A program made the position numbers and the translations under genes. 64,000 nucleotides of DNA from Aquitalea magnusonii. Its GTDB lineage: Bacteria > Pseudomonadota > Gammaproteobacteria > Burkholderiales > Chromobacteriaceae. The notes beneath the pieces were generated by a model. It did no database searches, was not told the DNA's origin, and worked only from the letters and a program-made list of their open reading frames with translations. The stretch's first letter is position 1. The number at the start of each line of letters is the position of its first letter. Location of the stretch: contig NZ_AP018823.1 of NCBI RefSeq assembly GCF_002217795.2, positions 558,001 to 622,000 on the forward strand, written 5' to 3'. Below are positions 1 to 7,684 of the stretch, piece after piece.

Positions 1-964
1 TGCGGGTGGCCTCGGTGGCATCGGCCAGGCTGAGCGCCAAGGGCTGGTCGTGTCGCACGGCATCGACAAAGTGCTGGGCTTCGCTGACAAAGGCCTCGGC
101 AAAGCGCTGGTAGAAGTCCTGCACACATTCATTGCGCACGCCATGGACATCGCTGATGTCCACCCGGTTGGCGCGCGGATTGGCACCGACAGTCAAGCGC
201 CCGGCAGTGGCAAAGATTTCGGTCAGGGTTTCGTGGCCATGCGCCTGGGTGCGCGAGGCATAGAAGCAGGCCAGCTTGCCATCGGCAAATTCCAGCATGG
301 CCACGCCATTGTCCACATCGCCGCAATCGGCCAGTGCCGGGTGCAGCGCATTGGTGCCAGTGGCCCAGACGCGTAGCGGTTTGGGCGAACCCAGCAGCCA
401 GCGCGCCAGGTCGATATCGTGAATGCTGCAATCCATGAAAATGCCGCCGCTGCTGGGGGCAAACTTGACGAAAAAGCCGTTTTCGTCGTTCAGGTCGCAG
501 GTTTGCGAGCGCAACAGATAGGGCTGGCCTACCAGCCCCTGTTGCAGTTTTTCCGCTGCGTCCTGATAGCTGGCATCAAAACGGCGCACAAAACCCACCA
601 TGGCCTTGAGCTGCGGATAAGCGGTAGCCACGGCCTCCACCTTCTGACAATCTTCCACATTCAAGGCCAGCGGCTTTTCGCAGAACACATGCTTGCCCGT
701 ATGCAGGCAGGCGATGATCTGCCCGGCATGCAGCGCGGTGGGGGTAACCAGGAACACCGCTTGTACGTCGGGTTCGGCCAGCATGGCCTCCAGCGTATGG
801 TGGCGGTGTACACCCGGCAGGTGCTCTGCGGCCCAGTCCAGTTCTTCATCCACTGGCGAACAGGCTGCCACCAGCCGGGCACCACGAATGCGATCACGCA
901 GATTGAGCGCATGACGGCGGCCAAGCCGGCCCAGGCCGACAATGCCGATATTGAGTTCAGACAT
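1..964 (-). CDS. Gfo/Idh/MocA oxidoreductase, inositol 2-dehydrogenase-like (3' end outside window)
   Basis: NAD(P)-dependent oxidoreductase, probably oxidising myo-inositol or a related inositol to an inosose in the cytoplasm. The protein starts at the ATG at 964 (MSELNIGIVGLG) and shows the Rossmann motif GIVGLGRLG at residues 6-14, the family lysine motif FCEKP near residue 95, and IHDIDLARW in the C-terminal domain. About 321 codons are visible and no stop is reached before the window edge, so the gene is truncated by the window and not broken. It lies 58 bp downstream of the second dehydrogenase on the same strand, so the two are probably co-transcribed. Which of the two is the true IolG cannot be settled from sequence; one may act on scyllo- or chiro-inositol. 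Confidence 0.85.
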   Translation of the reverse strand, partial: MSELNIGIVGLGRLGRRHALNLRDRIRGARLVAACSPVDEELDWAAEHLPGVHRHHTLEAMLAEPDVQAVFLVTPTALHAGQIIACLHTGKHVFCEKPLALNVEDCQKVEAVATAYPQLKAMVGFVRRFDASYQDAAEKLQQGLVGQPYLLRSQTCDLNDENGFFVKFAPSSGGIFMDCSIHDIDLARWLLGSPKPLRVWATGTNALHPALADCGDVDNGVAMLEFADGKLACFYASRTQAHGHETLTEIFATAGRLTVGANPRANRVDISDVHGVRNECVQDFYQRFAEAFVSEAQHFVDAVRHDQPLALSLADATEATR

Positions 965-1022
965 GACTTCTCCCTGCCCGCCGACAGGGTGGCGGCGGGC
1001 ATGTGATGGCGGACGGGAAGAT

Positions 1023-2009
1023 TTACAGACTGATCAGACGGTTTTCCTGCCAGGAGCGGGTAGCGGCATCGGCCAGTTCCAGCGCCTTGACGCCATCTTC
1101 CACCGTGGTGCGCGGAGTGACGCCACGCTGCACCACGTCAAAGAAGTGCGCCATTTCCAGCGCGTAGGCGGCGCGGTAGCGTTCCAGGAAAAAATGTTCC
1201 GGCAGATCAGTGCTGACGTGTTGGCCACCATAGGCGGTGACTTCGGTAGGGCGGTGATTACCGGCCTGCAACATGCCCAGGCTGCCCAGCACTTCAAAGC
1301 GCTGGTCGTAGCCATATGCAGCGCGGCGGCTGGTGTTGATCTGGCACAGGCGGCCGGAGCGGGTACGGATGGTGACGGCGGTGGTGTCGGCATCCCCTGC
1401 CTCGCCAATGGCCGGGTCGGTCAGCACACTGGCCGTGGCCTGCACGCTGACGGCTTCGTCAGCCAGAATCCAGCGGCAGATGTCGAAGTCGTGAATCAGC
1501 ATGTCCTTGAAAATGCCGCCGGAGCGCTTGATGTAGTCCACCGGCGGTGCGCCGGGGTCGCGGCTGGTCACTACCAGCACTTCAGGCTGGCCGATTTCAC
1601 CGGCTTCAATGCGTGCTTTCACCGCGGCAAAAGTAGGGTCGTAGCGGCGCTGAAAGCCGATCAGGCAGGCCACACCTGCTTCTTTCACTGCAGCGGCACA
1701 CTGGCGGGCGCGTTCCAGCGTGAGGTCTACCGGCTTTTCGCAGAAGATGGCCTTGCCACGCGCGGCGGCGCGCAGGATGAGGTCGGCATGGGTATCGGTA
1801 CTGGAGGCAATCACCACGGCGCCCACTTCCGGGTCGGCCAGCGCACTGTCGATGTCGCACACGCTGGCACCATATTGCGCCGCCAGTTCCTGCGCCGAAG
1901 GCTGGTGAGTGTCGACGACATACTTCAGGCGTGCGCCAGGCTGGGCGGCCAGGTTGGCGGCGTGGATCTTGCCGATACGGCCGGCACCGAACAGGGCTAC
2001 TGCGGTCAT
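1023..2009 (-). CDS. iolG: Inositol 2-dehydrogenase (Gfo/Idh/MocA family)
   Basis: First step of inositol catabolism: oxidation of myo-inositol to 2-keto-myo-inositol with NAD+. The 328-residue protein has the Rossmann motif FGAGRIGKIH at the N terminus, the catalytic-lysine motif FCEKP near residue 95, and IHDFDICRW, which carries the His/Asp pair of the active site; the length is normal for the family. I chose the ATG at 2009 because AGGAGA lies 6 bases upstream; the open frame extends to 2129 only through the AT-rich promoter region. A candidate promoter (2070-2098) overlaps an IolR-like motif. The assignment as iolG against the neighbouring paralogue at 1-964 is by context. Confidence 0.85.
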   Translation of the reverse strand: MTAVALFGAGRIGKIHAANLAAQPGARLKYVVDTHQPSAQELAAQYGASVCDIDSALADPEVGAVVIASSTDTHADLILRAAARGKAIFCEKPVDLTLERARQCAAAVKEAGVACLIGFQRRYDPTFAAVKARIEAGEIGQPEVLVVTSRDPGAPPVDYIKRSGGIFKDMLIHDFDICRWILADEAVSVQATASVLTDPAIGEAGDADTTAVTIRTRSGRLCQINTSRRAAYGYDQRFEVLGSLGMLQAGNHRPTEVTAYGGQHVSTDLPEHFFLERYRAAYALEMAHFFDVVQRGVTPRTTVEDGVKALELADAATRSWQENRLISL

Positions 2010-2069
2010 TGCTGTCTCCTCATACGTGTTGTTGGCCAACCGTGCTGCGGGCTGGTCTGCTTGCTGATG

Positions 2070-2098
2070 AGTATATGTTAGAAAAAAAATTCTGAAAA
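2070..2098 (-). promoter_or_regulatory. Candidate sigma-70 promoter of iolG
   Basis: On the minus strand TTTTCA (2098-2093) and TATACT (2075-2070) are separated by 17 bases, each matching consensus at 4 or more of 6 positions, about 60 bases upstream of the iolG start. The -35 box overlaps the GAAAATAATTTT motif proposed here as an IolR operator. Inferred by eye. Confidence 0.45.
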
Positions 2099-2122
2099 TA
2101 ATTTTTTGGAAATATATTTTCC
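2094..2122. promoter_or_regulatory. Candidate IolR operators upstream of iolG
   Basis: Two AT-rich near-palindromes sit side by side: GAAAATAATTTTTT (2094-2107) and GGAAATATATTTTCC (2108-2122). Similar motifs occur upstream of iolI/iolD, the binding-protein gene and iolR/iolC. RpiR-type IolR of rhizobia is known to use GGAA-N6-TTCC-like sites; the present sites are similar but not identical in spacing. Confidence 0.4.
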
Positions 2123-2128
2123 AATGCA

Positions 2129-2359
2129 TCAGATCTGGCCTGCCCAGCTCCCGCAGAAGCGCAGCATCAGATGCATCGCCGTATCAAGCCACGGCGTCAC
2201 TGCTTGTCGCAGATGGAGGCTCGGATGACTCCAGCGCTCTGCCACATGACTTTGCAGATAGTGCTGGCATGCGCGTGCGTATTCAGTCTGGCAAGCAGAA
2301 GTCAATGGATGCGGGCAGTTATTTTGGTAGAGATAATCGATATGGGTAGAGAAGTTCAT
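2129..2359 (-). CDS. Small hypothetical protein
   Basis: I do not recognise this protein. The ORF from the ATG at 2359 (MNFSTHIDYLYQNN) gives 76 residues with an ordinary, partly amphipathic composition (many His, Gln, Ala, three Cys) and no membrane segment. A start at 2374 would add MEFIT. No strong ribosome-binding site is visible. It lies between iolG and a zinc-ribbon ORF, starting almost head to head with the latter, in a patch of lower GC than the surrounding inositol genes. It may be a real small gene of foreign origin or a chance ORF. Confidence 0.3.
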   Translation of the reverse strand: MNFSTHIDYLYQNNCPHPLTSACQTEYARACQHYLQSHVAERWSHPSLHLRQAVTPWLDTAMHLMLRFCGSWAGQI

Positions 2360-2397
2360 TGTGATAAATTCCATTGAAATTTTAATTGGAATTGCAA

Positions 2398-2589
2398 ATG
2401 GAATTTGATTGCCCTTATTGCAAATCTCAGTTCATTGATGATTTCGAACTGCTTGCACCCAATTACCTGCATCGTATTTGCTGTGACCAATGTCGGCAAT
2501 ATTTTTGGATGATATCGACCGAGTGTTGCTGTGGCGAGTTAGTGGTGTCAACGATCAGGATGGAGAATGCTGATGGATCTGATAAATAG
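2398..2589 (+). CDS. Small zinc-ribbon-like protein
   Basis: The ATG at 2398 gives a 63-residue protein beginning MEFDCPYCKSQF. CPYC near the N terminus and CDQC about 29 residues later form a plausible four-cysteine zinc ribbon, and a further ECCCGE cluster follows. Function is unknown; such knuckles occur in small nucleic-acid-binding or regulatory proteins. A TTG at 2386 is an alternative start. GGA at 2388-2390 is only a weak ribosome-binding site. Codon use is AT-richer than the neighbouring iol genes, suggesting acquisition by transfer. Confidence 0.45.
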   Translation: MEFDCPYCKSQFIDDFELLAPNYLHRICCDQCRQYFWMISTECCCGELVVSTIRMENADGSDK

Positions 2590-3049
2590 CTTGAATAATC
2601 AATTGTTGATTTTTCTGAAGTTGTTGATGTGGATGACTTGATAAGAAAGATGCGAGCTGAATCGGGTGTTTTTTTGTTGATGGTTGCTTTTTTTTATTGT
2701 CTTGCAGTGTTTACTGTCGTGTATGTTGTGGGTTTGTGTTGCGCTGGTAGAGAGTAAAGTAGCATCTCTGTTGTTTATTATCTTTGCATGTTCATCTTTC
2801 ATATACTGTTTTTCATACGTGCAACATTATGGTTTGTCTGCCGCAGGGGGAGATTGGTAGTTTGCTTCGTATTCATGGAGTCATGATTGTTTGATACAGG
2901 CAGCGTTGTTGTATGGGAATTCACTACATCATGATCATCATGAAAGTAAGAATAAAAATTTTACAGCACTTTGTTTGCGCTAACGTAGTTTAATAGCACC
3001 TTATTTGTATCTTTTCTTTATTGCTTTTGTTTCTGTTTTTTTGATCGTG
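2590..3049. other. AT-rich stretch without a convincing gene
   Basis: About 460 bases rich in T/A runs with only low-complexity short ORFs. A partly palindromic CATCATGATCATCATGA lies near 2927-2943. The composition contrasts sharply with the GC-rich genes on both sides. I see no transposase, terminal repeat or RNA gene in it. Confidence 0.5.
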
Positions 3050-3229
3050 TCATGCGAGGCGAGTTGAATAAATATAATAAGTCTCCATCGGGTTTGGATG
3101 GTGGAAGGCATGACTTTTGTTGAGCATGATTTTATGTTCAACTGGCTTGGTATGAATTTCTGTGATGTGCAATGAAAAAAGCCACATTAGCCATTGGACG
3201 GTGCCAATCACACCAATGGCTAATATCAT
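3050..3229 (-). pseudogene. Truncated start of a third Gfo/Idh dehydrogenase gene (remnant)
   Basis: A strong ribosome-binding site AAGGAGAC stands 4 bases before the ATG at 3229, 53 bp downstream of the iolI-like gene. The first ten codons read MILAIGVIGT, the typical beginning of a Gfo/Idh Rossmann fold, but the glycine motif is never completed: the frame runs on into a 12-bp inverted repeat and AT-rich sequence and stops after 59 residues. I read this as the surviving 5' end of an iolG-like gene whose body was deleted or replaced. Alternatively it is a genuine 59-residue peptide with a short hydrophobic N-terminal segment. Confidence 0.45.
3174..3224 (-). terminator. Inverted repeat with T-run, probable terminator of the iolI transcript
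   Basis: Perfect 12-bp arms (3186-3197 and 3213-3224) enclose a 15-base loop. On the minus strand they are followed after six bases by TTTTTT (3180-3175). It lies just inside the truncated dehydrogenase remnant, so it probably ends transcription coming from the iolI-like gene. Confidence 0.5.
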
Positions 3230-3281
3230 GTCTGTCTCCTTGGTTTTGCTTGTTGTGTGATGCGGAGTTGTGCCAGCAGGT

Positions 3282-4106
3282 TTAGCCGGCCAGTTGCTGG
3301 TGGATGTAGTCCATGCTGTTTTGCAGCAGGGTTTCGCTGTCCGCTGCTTCCATGATGTCGTTGGCAAAGGCTTCGAACGACACCACACCCTGATAGCCAC
3401 GAGCCAGCAGTTCCTTTAGCTGTGGGATATTGCCCAATCTGTCGGCGCTGCCCACCAGCACGCGGTGGCCATCGCGCATTTCCCTGCTGGCAAGGGGGGT
3501 GGATTCCACGCCAGAAATGTGAACCAGCCCGGTCAGTTCCGGGAAGAAAATGTCCTCGCCAGCCAGATAGTGGTGGAAGGTGTCGTGTACCAGGCGGAAA
3601 TGGCGCTCACCAGCTGCGGCGTAAATGGCGGTGACAGCCTCGGACTTGCGGCGCAGCGCACATTCCTCAAAGCCCAGCGGCTCCACCAGCCCGCTGATGC
3701 CATGGTCGTCCAGAATCGGTTTGAGTTGTTTGAGCGCATGAATCAGCTCCTGCTGACGCTGGCTGGCAGTGCGGGTGTCATCGCGGCGGTTGAGCGGGCA
3801 CAGCACCAACGCTTGTGCGCCACAGTCGCGGGCGTAGGCGGCCAGTTGTACGGCGCGTTGTTGCAGCCCGGTATCAAACACATCAAACGGGTAGAGCGCA
3901 TTGATGCTGCGGATGGTGATGCCGGCCTCGGCGGTGGCTGCGCGCAGTTGGGCGGCCAGAGTGCCATTGCTGATTTCCACGCCGTTCAGGTCGTTGCGGA
4001 TTTCAATGTCGCTGACGCCCAGTCGGCGGCACATGGCCAGATAGTCGGGAAAGGACAGGCGCGGCGCGCTGATGCGGTTGATGGCAAAACGGATGTTGGC
4101 GTGCAT
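3282..4106 (-). CDS. iolI: Sugar phosphate isomerase/epimerase, IolI-like inosose isomerase
   Basis: TIM-barrel protein of the xylose-isomerase-like AP-endonuclease-2 superfamily, 274 residues from the ATG at 4106 (MHANIRFAIN). In the iol context the best reading is IolI, which interconverts 2-keto-myo-inositol and 1-keto-D-chiro-inositol so that D-chiro-inositol can enter the pathway. Supporting motifs are the metal-ligand-type segments GLVEPLGF, VHDTFHHYLAG, LVHISGVE and VSFEAF. The open frame continues upstream to 4151 without a start supported by a ribosome-binding site. It is divergent from iolD. The family assignment is firm; the substrate is inferred from neighbours and other sugar epimerase roles are possible. 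Confidence 0.7.
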   Translation of the reverse strand: MHANIRFAINRISAPRLSFPDYLAMCRRLGVSDIEIRNDLNGVEISNGTLAAQLRAATAEAGITIRSINALYPFDVFDTGLQQRAVQLAAYARDCGAQALVLCPLNRRDDTRTASQRQQELIHALKQLKPILDDHGISGLVEPLGFEECALRRKSEAVTAIYAAAGERHFRLVHDTFHHYLAGEDIFFPELTGLVHISGVESTPLASREMRDGHRVLVGSADRLGNIPQLKELLARGYQGVVSFEAFANDIMEAADSETLLQNSMDYIHQQLAG

Positions 4107-4518
4107 GGCGGTCTTTCTGTGGTGAGGGGAAAACTCAACGCTGCTGCCCATTACAGTGGTACTGAGCCAGATAGCACTCTATTGAGGGGCTGCTGGACGT
4201 GGTGATCGATCAACACCAGGATGGCCAGGCCATCAAGGCGCTGCAATAGGTGCTGGCAGCACTGGCGGTGTTGCGCAGGGTGGGCTTGTGGCGGCTCAGT
4301 TCCGTCTGTATCTGGCAGAGAACATGTCGGCGTCGTCCTATCTGTCCGCCTGGGCAGGCCTGGTTTGTTTTGCGGAAATTGTTTTTCAAAATAAAATTAA
4401 AATGAAAAATAATTTGCAACCGTGCGGAAATCTTATATCGTAGTGGCTGGATTTTCCTTACTCTCGATGCCGACAGGCTGGCACCGCCCGGTCAGCCGCC
4501 GTCATCGCCCCCTGGAGA
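4107..4518. promoter_or_regulatory. Divergent iolI/iolD promoter region with IolR-like motifs
   Basis: A 400-base intergenic region whose iolD-proximal part is AT-rich. It contains GGAAATTGTTTTTC (4374-4387, GGAA-N6-TTTC) and TGAAAAATAATTTGC (4403-4417), resembling the motifs near iolG, the binding-protein gene and iolR. I could not place a convincing -35/-10 pair. No protein-coding gene is apparent. Confidence 0.45.
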
Positions 4519-4524
4519 ATGGAT

Positions 4525-6384
4525 GTGAAAACCGTACGTCTCACCGTGGCCCAGGCGCTGGTGCGCTATCTGGCCGCGCAGTTTGTCACCATGCCGGATG
4601 GCAGCCGGCAGCGGCTGTTTGGCGGCGTGTGGGCCATTTTCGGCCACGGCAATGTGGCCGGTCTGGGTGAAGCCTTGCAGGCAGCGCAGGATGTGCTGCC
4701 CACCTTGCGCGCCCACAATGAGCAGGGCATGGCACTGGCTGCAACTGCTTATGCCAAGGCGCATTTCCGCCGCCGCATGATGGCGGTCAGCACCTCCATC
4801 GGCCCCGGTTGTACCAATCTGGTCACTGCCGCCGCAGTGGCCCATGTCAACCGCCTGCCCATGTTGCTGTTGCCCGGTGATGTATTCATCTCGCGCGCGC
4901 CGGACCCGGTATTGCAGCAAGTGGAAGACTTTCAGGATGGTGGCGTGTCGGCGGTGGATTGCCTGCGGCCGGTGTCGCGCTACTTCGACCGCATCGTGGT
5001 GCCGTCCCAGTTGCTGACCGCTTTGCCGCGTGCCATCGCCACCCTCACCGACCCGGCGCAGTGCGGCCCGGTGACACTGGCCCTGCCGCAGGATGTGCAG
5101 GCGCAGGCCTTTGACTGGCCGGAAGCCTTCTTTGCCGAGCGCGATATCCATTTCCGTCAGCCACCGGCGGAACCCACCGAGCTGGCGGCACTGGCCGGTC
5201 TGCTGCGTCAGGCCAAGCGCCCGCTCATCGTCTGCGGTGGCGGGGTGCTGTACAGCGCGGGTGGTGCTGACGCGCTACGCCAGTTTGCCGAAACGCACGG
5301 TATTCCGGTTGGCGAGAGTCAGGCGGGTAAGGGGGCTTTGGCCTGGGATCATCCCTTGCTGGCCGGTTCCATCGGCGTCACCGGTTCCCCTGCCGCCAAC
5401 GAGCTGGCCGCCCAAGCCGACCTGGTGCTGGCGGTGGGCAGCCGCCTGCAGGACTTCACCACCGGTTCGCATGCGCTATATGCCCAGGCCACGCTGTTGT
5501 CCATTAATGTGAATGGTTTTGATGCCGGCAAGTGGGGCGGCCACGGCCTGCAATGTGATGCTGCGGTCGGGTTGGCGGCACTGAGTGCAGCGCTGGAGGG
5601 CTGGCAGGCCGATGCCGACTGGACCGCACACAGCCAGCGCCTGTGCAATGGCTGGCGCCGTCAGGTGGACGAGATTGTGCGCAGCCCGCGCGCCAGCCTG
5701 CCCACCTATGCCGAGGCCATCGGCGCAGTGCAGGCCTCGGCGGCGGATTCGGCCGAACGCGACATCGTGGTATGCGCCGCCGGTACGCTGCCGGCCGAGT
5801 TGCACAAGCTGTGGCGCACCAGTACGCCCGGTGGTTATCACATGGAGTACGGCTTTTCCTGCATGGGTTATGAAGTGGCCGGTGGCCTGGGGGTGAAGAT
5901 GGCCCGGCCGGAGCGCGAAGTCATCGTGATGGTGGGCGATGGCAGCTATTTGATGCTGAACAATGAGCTGGCCACTTCGGTGATGCTGGGTCACAAGCTC
6001 ATCGTGGTGTTGCTGGACAATGCCGGTTATGCCTGCATCAACCGCTTGCAGCAAGCCTGCGGCGGTGCGCCTTTCAACAATATGCTGGCCGACTGTCGGC
6101 ATGGCGAACACGGCATCCCGCAGATCGACTTTGCCCAGAATGCCCGCTCGCTGGGGGCGGAGGCCGAAACCGTCGGCTCGGTGGCCGAATTGCAGGCCGC
6201 CATGGTGCGCGCCCGCGCCGCCAGCCGCAGTTATCTGATCCAGCTGCGCATCGATGGCCCGCAATGCACACCGGAAGGCGGCAGTTGGTGGGAAGTGGGC
6301 ATTCCCGAGGTTTCCGAACGCGAAGCGGTACGTAGCGCCCGTGCCGACTATGAACAGGCCCGCCAGCGTCAACGTCTGGGCTGA
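4525..6384 (+). CDS. iolD: 3D-(3,5/4)-trihydroxycyclohexane-1,2-dione acylhydrolase
   Basis: ThDP-dependent ring-opening hydrolase converting the cyclic diketone made by IolE into 5-deoxy-glucuronate. At 619 residues it has the three domains of the acetolactate-synthase fold: N-terminal PYR domain with HNEQGMA, middle domain, and C-terminal PP domain with the ThDP/Mg motif GDGSYLMLNNE. I prefer the GTG at 4525 (MKTVRLTVAQALV), because GGAGA at 4514-4518 is 6 bases upstream; the in-frame ATG at 4519 is too close to that site. It is the first gene of the operon running into iolE1, 29 bp away, and lies downstream of candidate IolR sites. Confidence 0.93.
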   Translation: MKTVRLTVAQALVRYLAAQFVTMPDGSRQRLFGGVWAIFGHGNVAGLGEALQAAQDVLPTLRAHNEQGMALAATAYAKAHFRRRMMAVSTSIGPGCTNLVTAAAVAHVNRLPMLLLPGDVFISRAPDPVLQQVEDFQDGGVSAVDCLRPVSRYFDRIVVPSQLLTALPRAIATLTDPAQCGPVTLALPQDVQAQAFDWPEAFFAERDIHFRQPPAEPTELAALAGLLRQAKRPLIVCGGGVLYSAGGADALRQFAETHGIPVGESQAGKGALAWDHPLLAGSIGVTGSPAANELAAQADLVLAVGSRLQDFTTGSHALYAQATLLSINVNGFDAGKWGGHGLQCDAAVGLAALSAALEGWQADADWTAHSQRLCNGWRRQVDEIVRSPRASLPTYAEAIGAVQASAADSAERDIVVCAAGTLPAELHKLWRTSTPGGYHMEYGFSCMGYEVAGGLGVKMARPEREVIVMVGDGSYLMLNNELATSVMLGHKLIVVLLDNAGYACINRLQQACGGAPFNNMLADCRHGEHGIPQIDFAQNARSLGAEAETVGSVAELQAAMVRARAASRSYLIQLRIDGPQCTPEGGSWWEVGIPEVSEREAVRSARADYEQARQRQRLG

Positions 6385-6413
6385 GCCGGATGATAACAAG
6401 GAGAGAGAGCGTG

Positions 6414-7322
6414 ATGGATTTCGATGTGCGTATTGGCATCAACCCGATTTCCTGGAGTAATGACGACCTGCCGCAACTGGGCGGTCATATCCCGCTGGAA
6501 ACCTGCCTGCAGGAGGGCGCGGAAATCGGCTATGCCGGCTTCGAGCTGGGCAACAAGTTTCCCAAAGACCCGCAGGCGCTGCGCGACAAGATGGCCGAAT
6601 ACGGCGTGGCGGTGGTGTCCGGCTGGCATTCCGGCCATCTGGCCGAGGGCTCGGTAGAGGATGAAATCGTGGCGGCCACTGCCCATGTGGACAAGCTGGT
6701 GTTCAACGGTTGCCAGGTGCTGGTGTATGGCGAGGTGGCCGGTTCGGTGCAGGGACAGCAGCAAACGCCACTTTCGCAACGACCACGCTTTGCCAGCCAG
6801 CAGCAATGGCGCGATTACGCCGCGCGGCTGGATGCCTTTGCTGCCTGGCTGAAGGGCAAGGGCATCACCCTGGCCTATCACCATCACATGGGCGCGTATT
6901 GCGAAACCAGTGCCGACCTGGACTTGTTGATGTCGCTCACCGGGCCGGATGTCGGCCTGCTGTTTGATACCGGCCACATCACTTTTGCCGGAGGCGATGC
7001 CTATGTCGAGCTGCTCAAGCATGTGGACCGGGTGGTGCATGTGCATTGCAAGGATGTGCGACGGGCGGTGATGCAACAGGCCAAGGCGGAAAATTGGAGC
7101 TTTCTGGATGCCGTGCTCAAGGGGGTGTTTACCGTGCCGGGCGACGGCATGATCGACTTCGCGCCCATTCTGGCCACGCTGCAACGGCATGGTTATCGCG
7201 GCTGGCTGGTGGTGGAAGCCGAGCAGGACCCGGCGCTGGCACCCAGCTATGAATACGCCAAGAAGGGCTACGACTACCTGGCCGCCCTGTGCAACAGCCT
7301 GCGCCAGCCGGTTGTTGCCTGA
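6414..7322 (+). CDS. iolE: Myo-inosose-2 dehydratase (copy 1)
   Basis: Dehydrates 2-keto-myo-inositol to the trihydroxycyclohexane dione, the substrate of the IolD encoded just upstream. The 302-residue TIM barrel begins MDFDVRIGINPISW and carries FELGNKFP, AYHHHMGAY, FDTGHITFAGGD, HVHCKDV and VVEAEQDP, which supply metal ligands. AAGGAG at 6398-6403 serves either this ATG or the GTG at 6411. A close paralogue lies at 15386-16303, roughly two-thirds identical by eye. Both keep the same motifs, so both look active. Confidence 0.92.
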   Translation: MDFDVRIGINPISWSNDDLPQLGGHIPLETCLQEGAEIGYAGFELGNKFPKDPQALRDKMAEYGVAVVSGWHSGHLAEGSVEDEIVAATAHVDKLVFNGCQVLVYGEVAGSVQGQQQTPLSQRPRFASQQQWRDYAARLDAFAAWLKGKGITLAYHHHMGAYCETSADLDLLMSLTGPDVGLLFDTGHITFAGGDAYVELLKHVDRVVHVHCKDVRRAVMQQAKAENWSFLDAVLKGVFTVPGDGMIDFAPILATLQRHGYRGWLVVEAEQDPALAPSYEYAKKGYDYLAALCNSLRQPVVA

Positions 7323-7360
7323 AATCCCTGCTTGCCGGTGAAGCTGGCAGCAGTATCAGT

Positions 7361-7387
7361 AGCCATGCCATGTCGGCATGGCTTTTT
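7361..7387 (+). terminator. Rho-independent terminator after iolD-iolE
   Basis: Nine-bp stem AGCCATGCC / GGCATGGCT with a five-base loop followed by a T-run, 38 bases after the iolE stop. It separates iolDE from the transporter operon, which therefore needs its own promoter. Confidence 0.85.
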
Positions 7388-7513
7388 CATTTTTCGGTAC
7401 TGCCAGCTTTTTGCCAAAAATAAATCTTGTTAATCAGTAAGATAACTGCCGTTTATGCTGCGGTGTGGCAAGCTGCTGCTGCCATTGTTTGGCCGATGAC
7501 GCTGGCAAAATAT

Positions 7514-7527
7514 AGAAAAATATTTCT
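7514..7527. promoter_or_regulatory. Candidate IolR operator upstream of the transporter operon
   Basis: AGAAAAATATTTCT is a near-perfect palindrome in an AT-rich patch of the transporter leader. It lies about 30 bases upstream of the candidate -35 box and resembles the motifs at the other iol promoters. Confidence 0.4.
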
Positions 7528-7530
7528 ACG

Positions 7531-7629
7531 TGCAGTGCAGCATGAAATTTTATTTGCAATATTGATGCGGCTCACTTATCTTAGCTGCACGACAACACGA
7601 TATGCGCATCGCATTGCACTGCAACATGA
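7531..7629 (+). promoter_or_regulatory. Candidate promoter flanked by two similar 15-bp repeats
   Basis: TTGCAA (7554-7559) and TATCTT (7577-7582), 17 bases apart, form a plausible promoter about 100 bases upstream of the binding-protein start. It is flanked by TGCAGTGCAGCATGA (7531-7545) and TGCACTGCAACATGA (7615-7629), identical at 13 of 15 positions and exactly 84 bp apart. Each has a palindromic core (TGCA-N-TGCA). The arrangement suggests a paired operator. Confidence 0.4.
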
Positions 7630-7684
7630 GCGGTCGGCGGCATGTCGGGATCGAACTCACACCATAAGGACAGGAGACGCATCA

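Noticed and set aside
2599-2802. 67-codon minus-strand ORF in the AT-rich patch
   Set aside because: Low-complexity Asn/Lys/Ser-rich translation with no ribosome-binding site or recognisable feature.
4210-4419. 69-codon minus-strand ORF between iolI and iolD
   Set aside because: It runs through the AT-rich operator region, has no ribosome-binding site and no protein features.
4519-4521. ATG at 4519 as the iolD start
   Set aside because: Only one base separates it from GGAGA; the GTG at 4525 has proper spacing and gives the usual N terminus.
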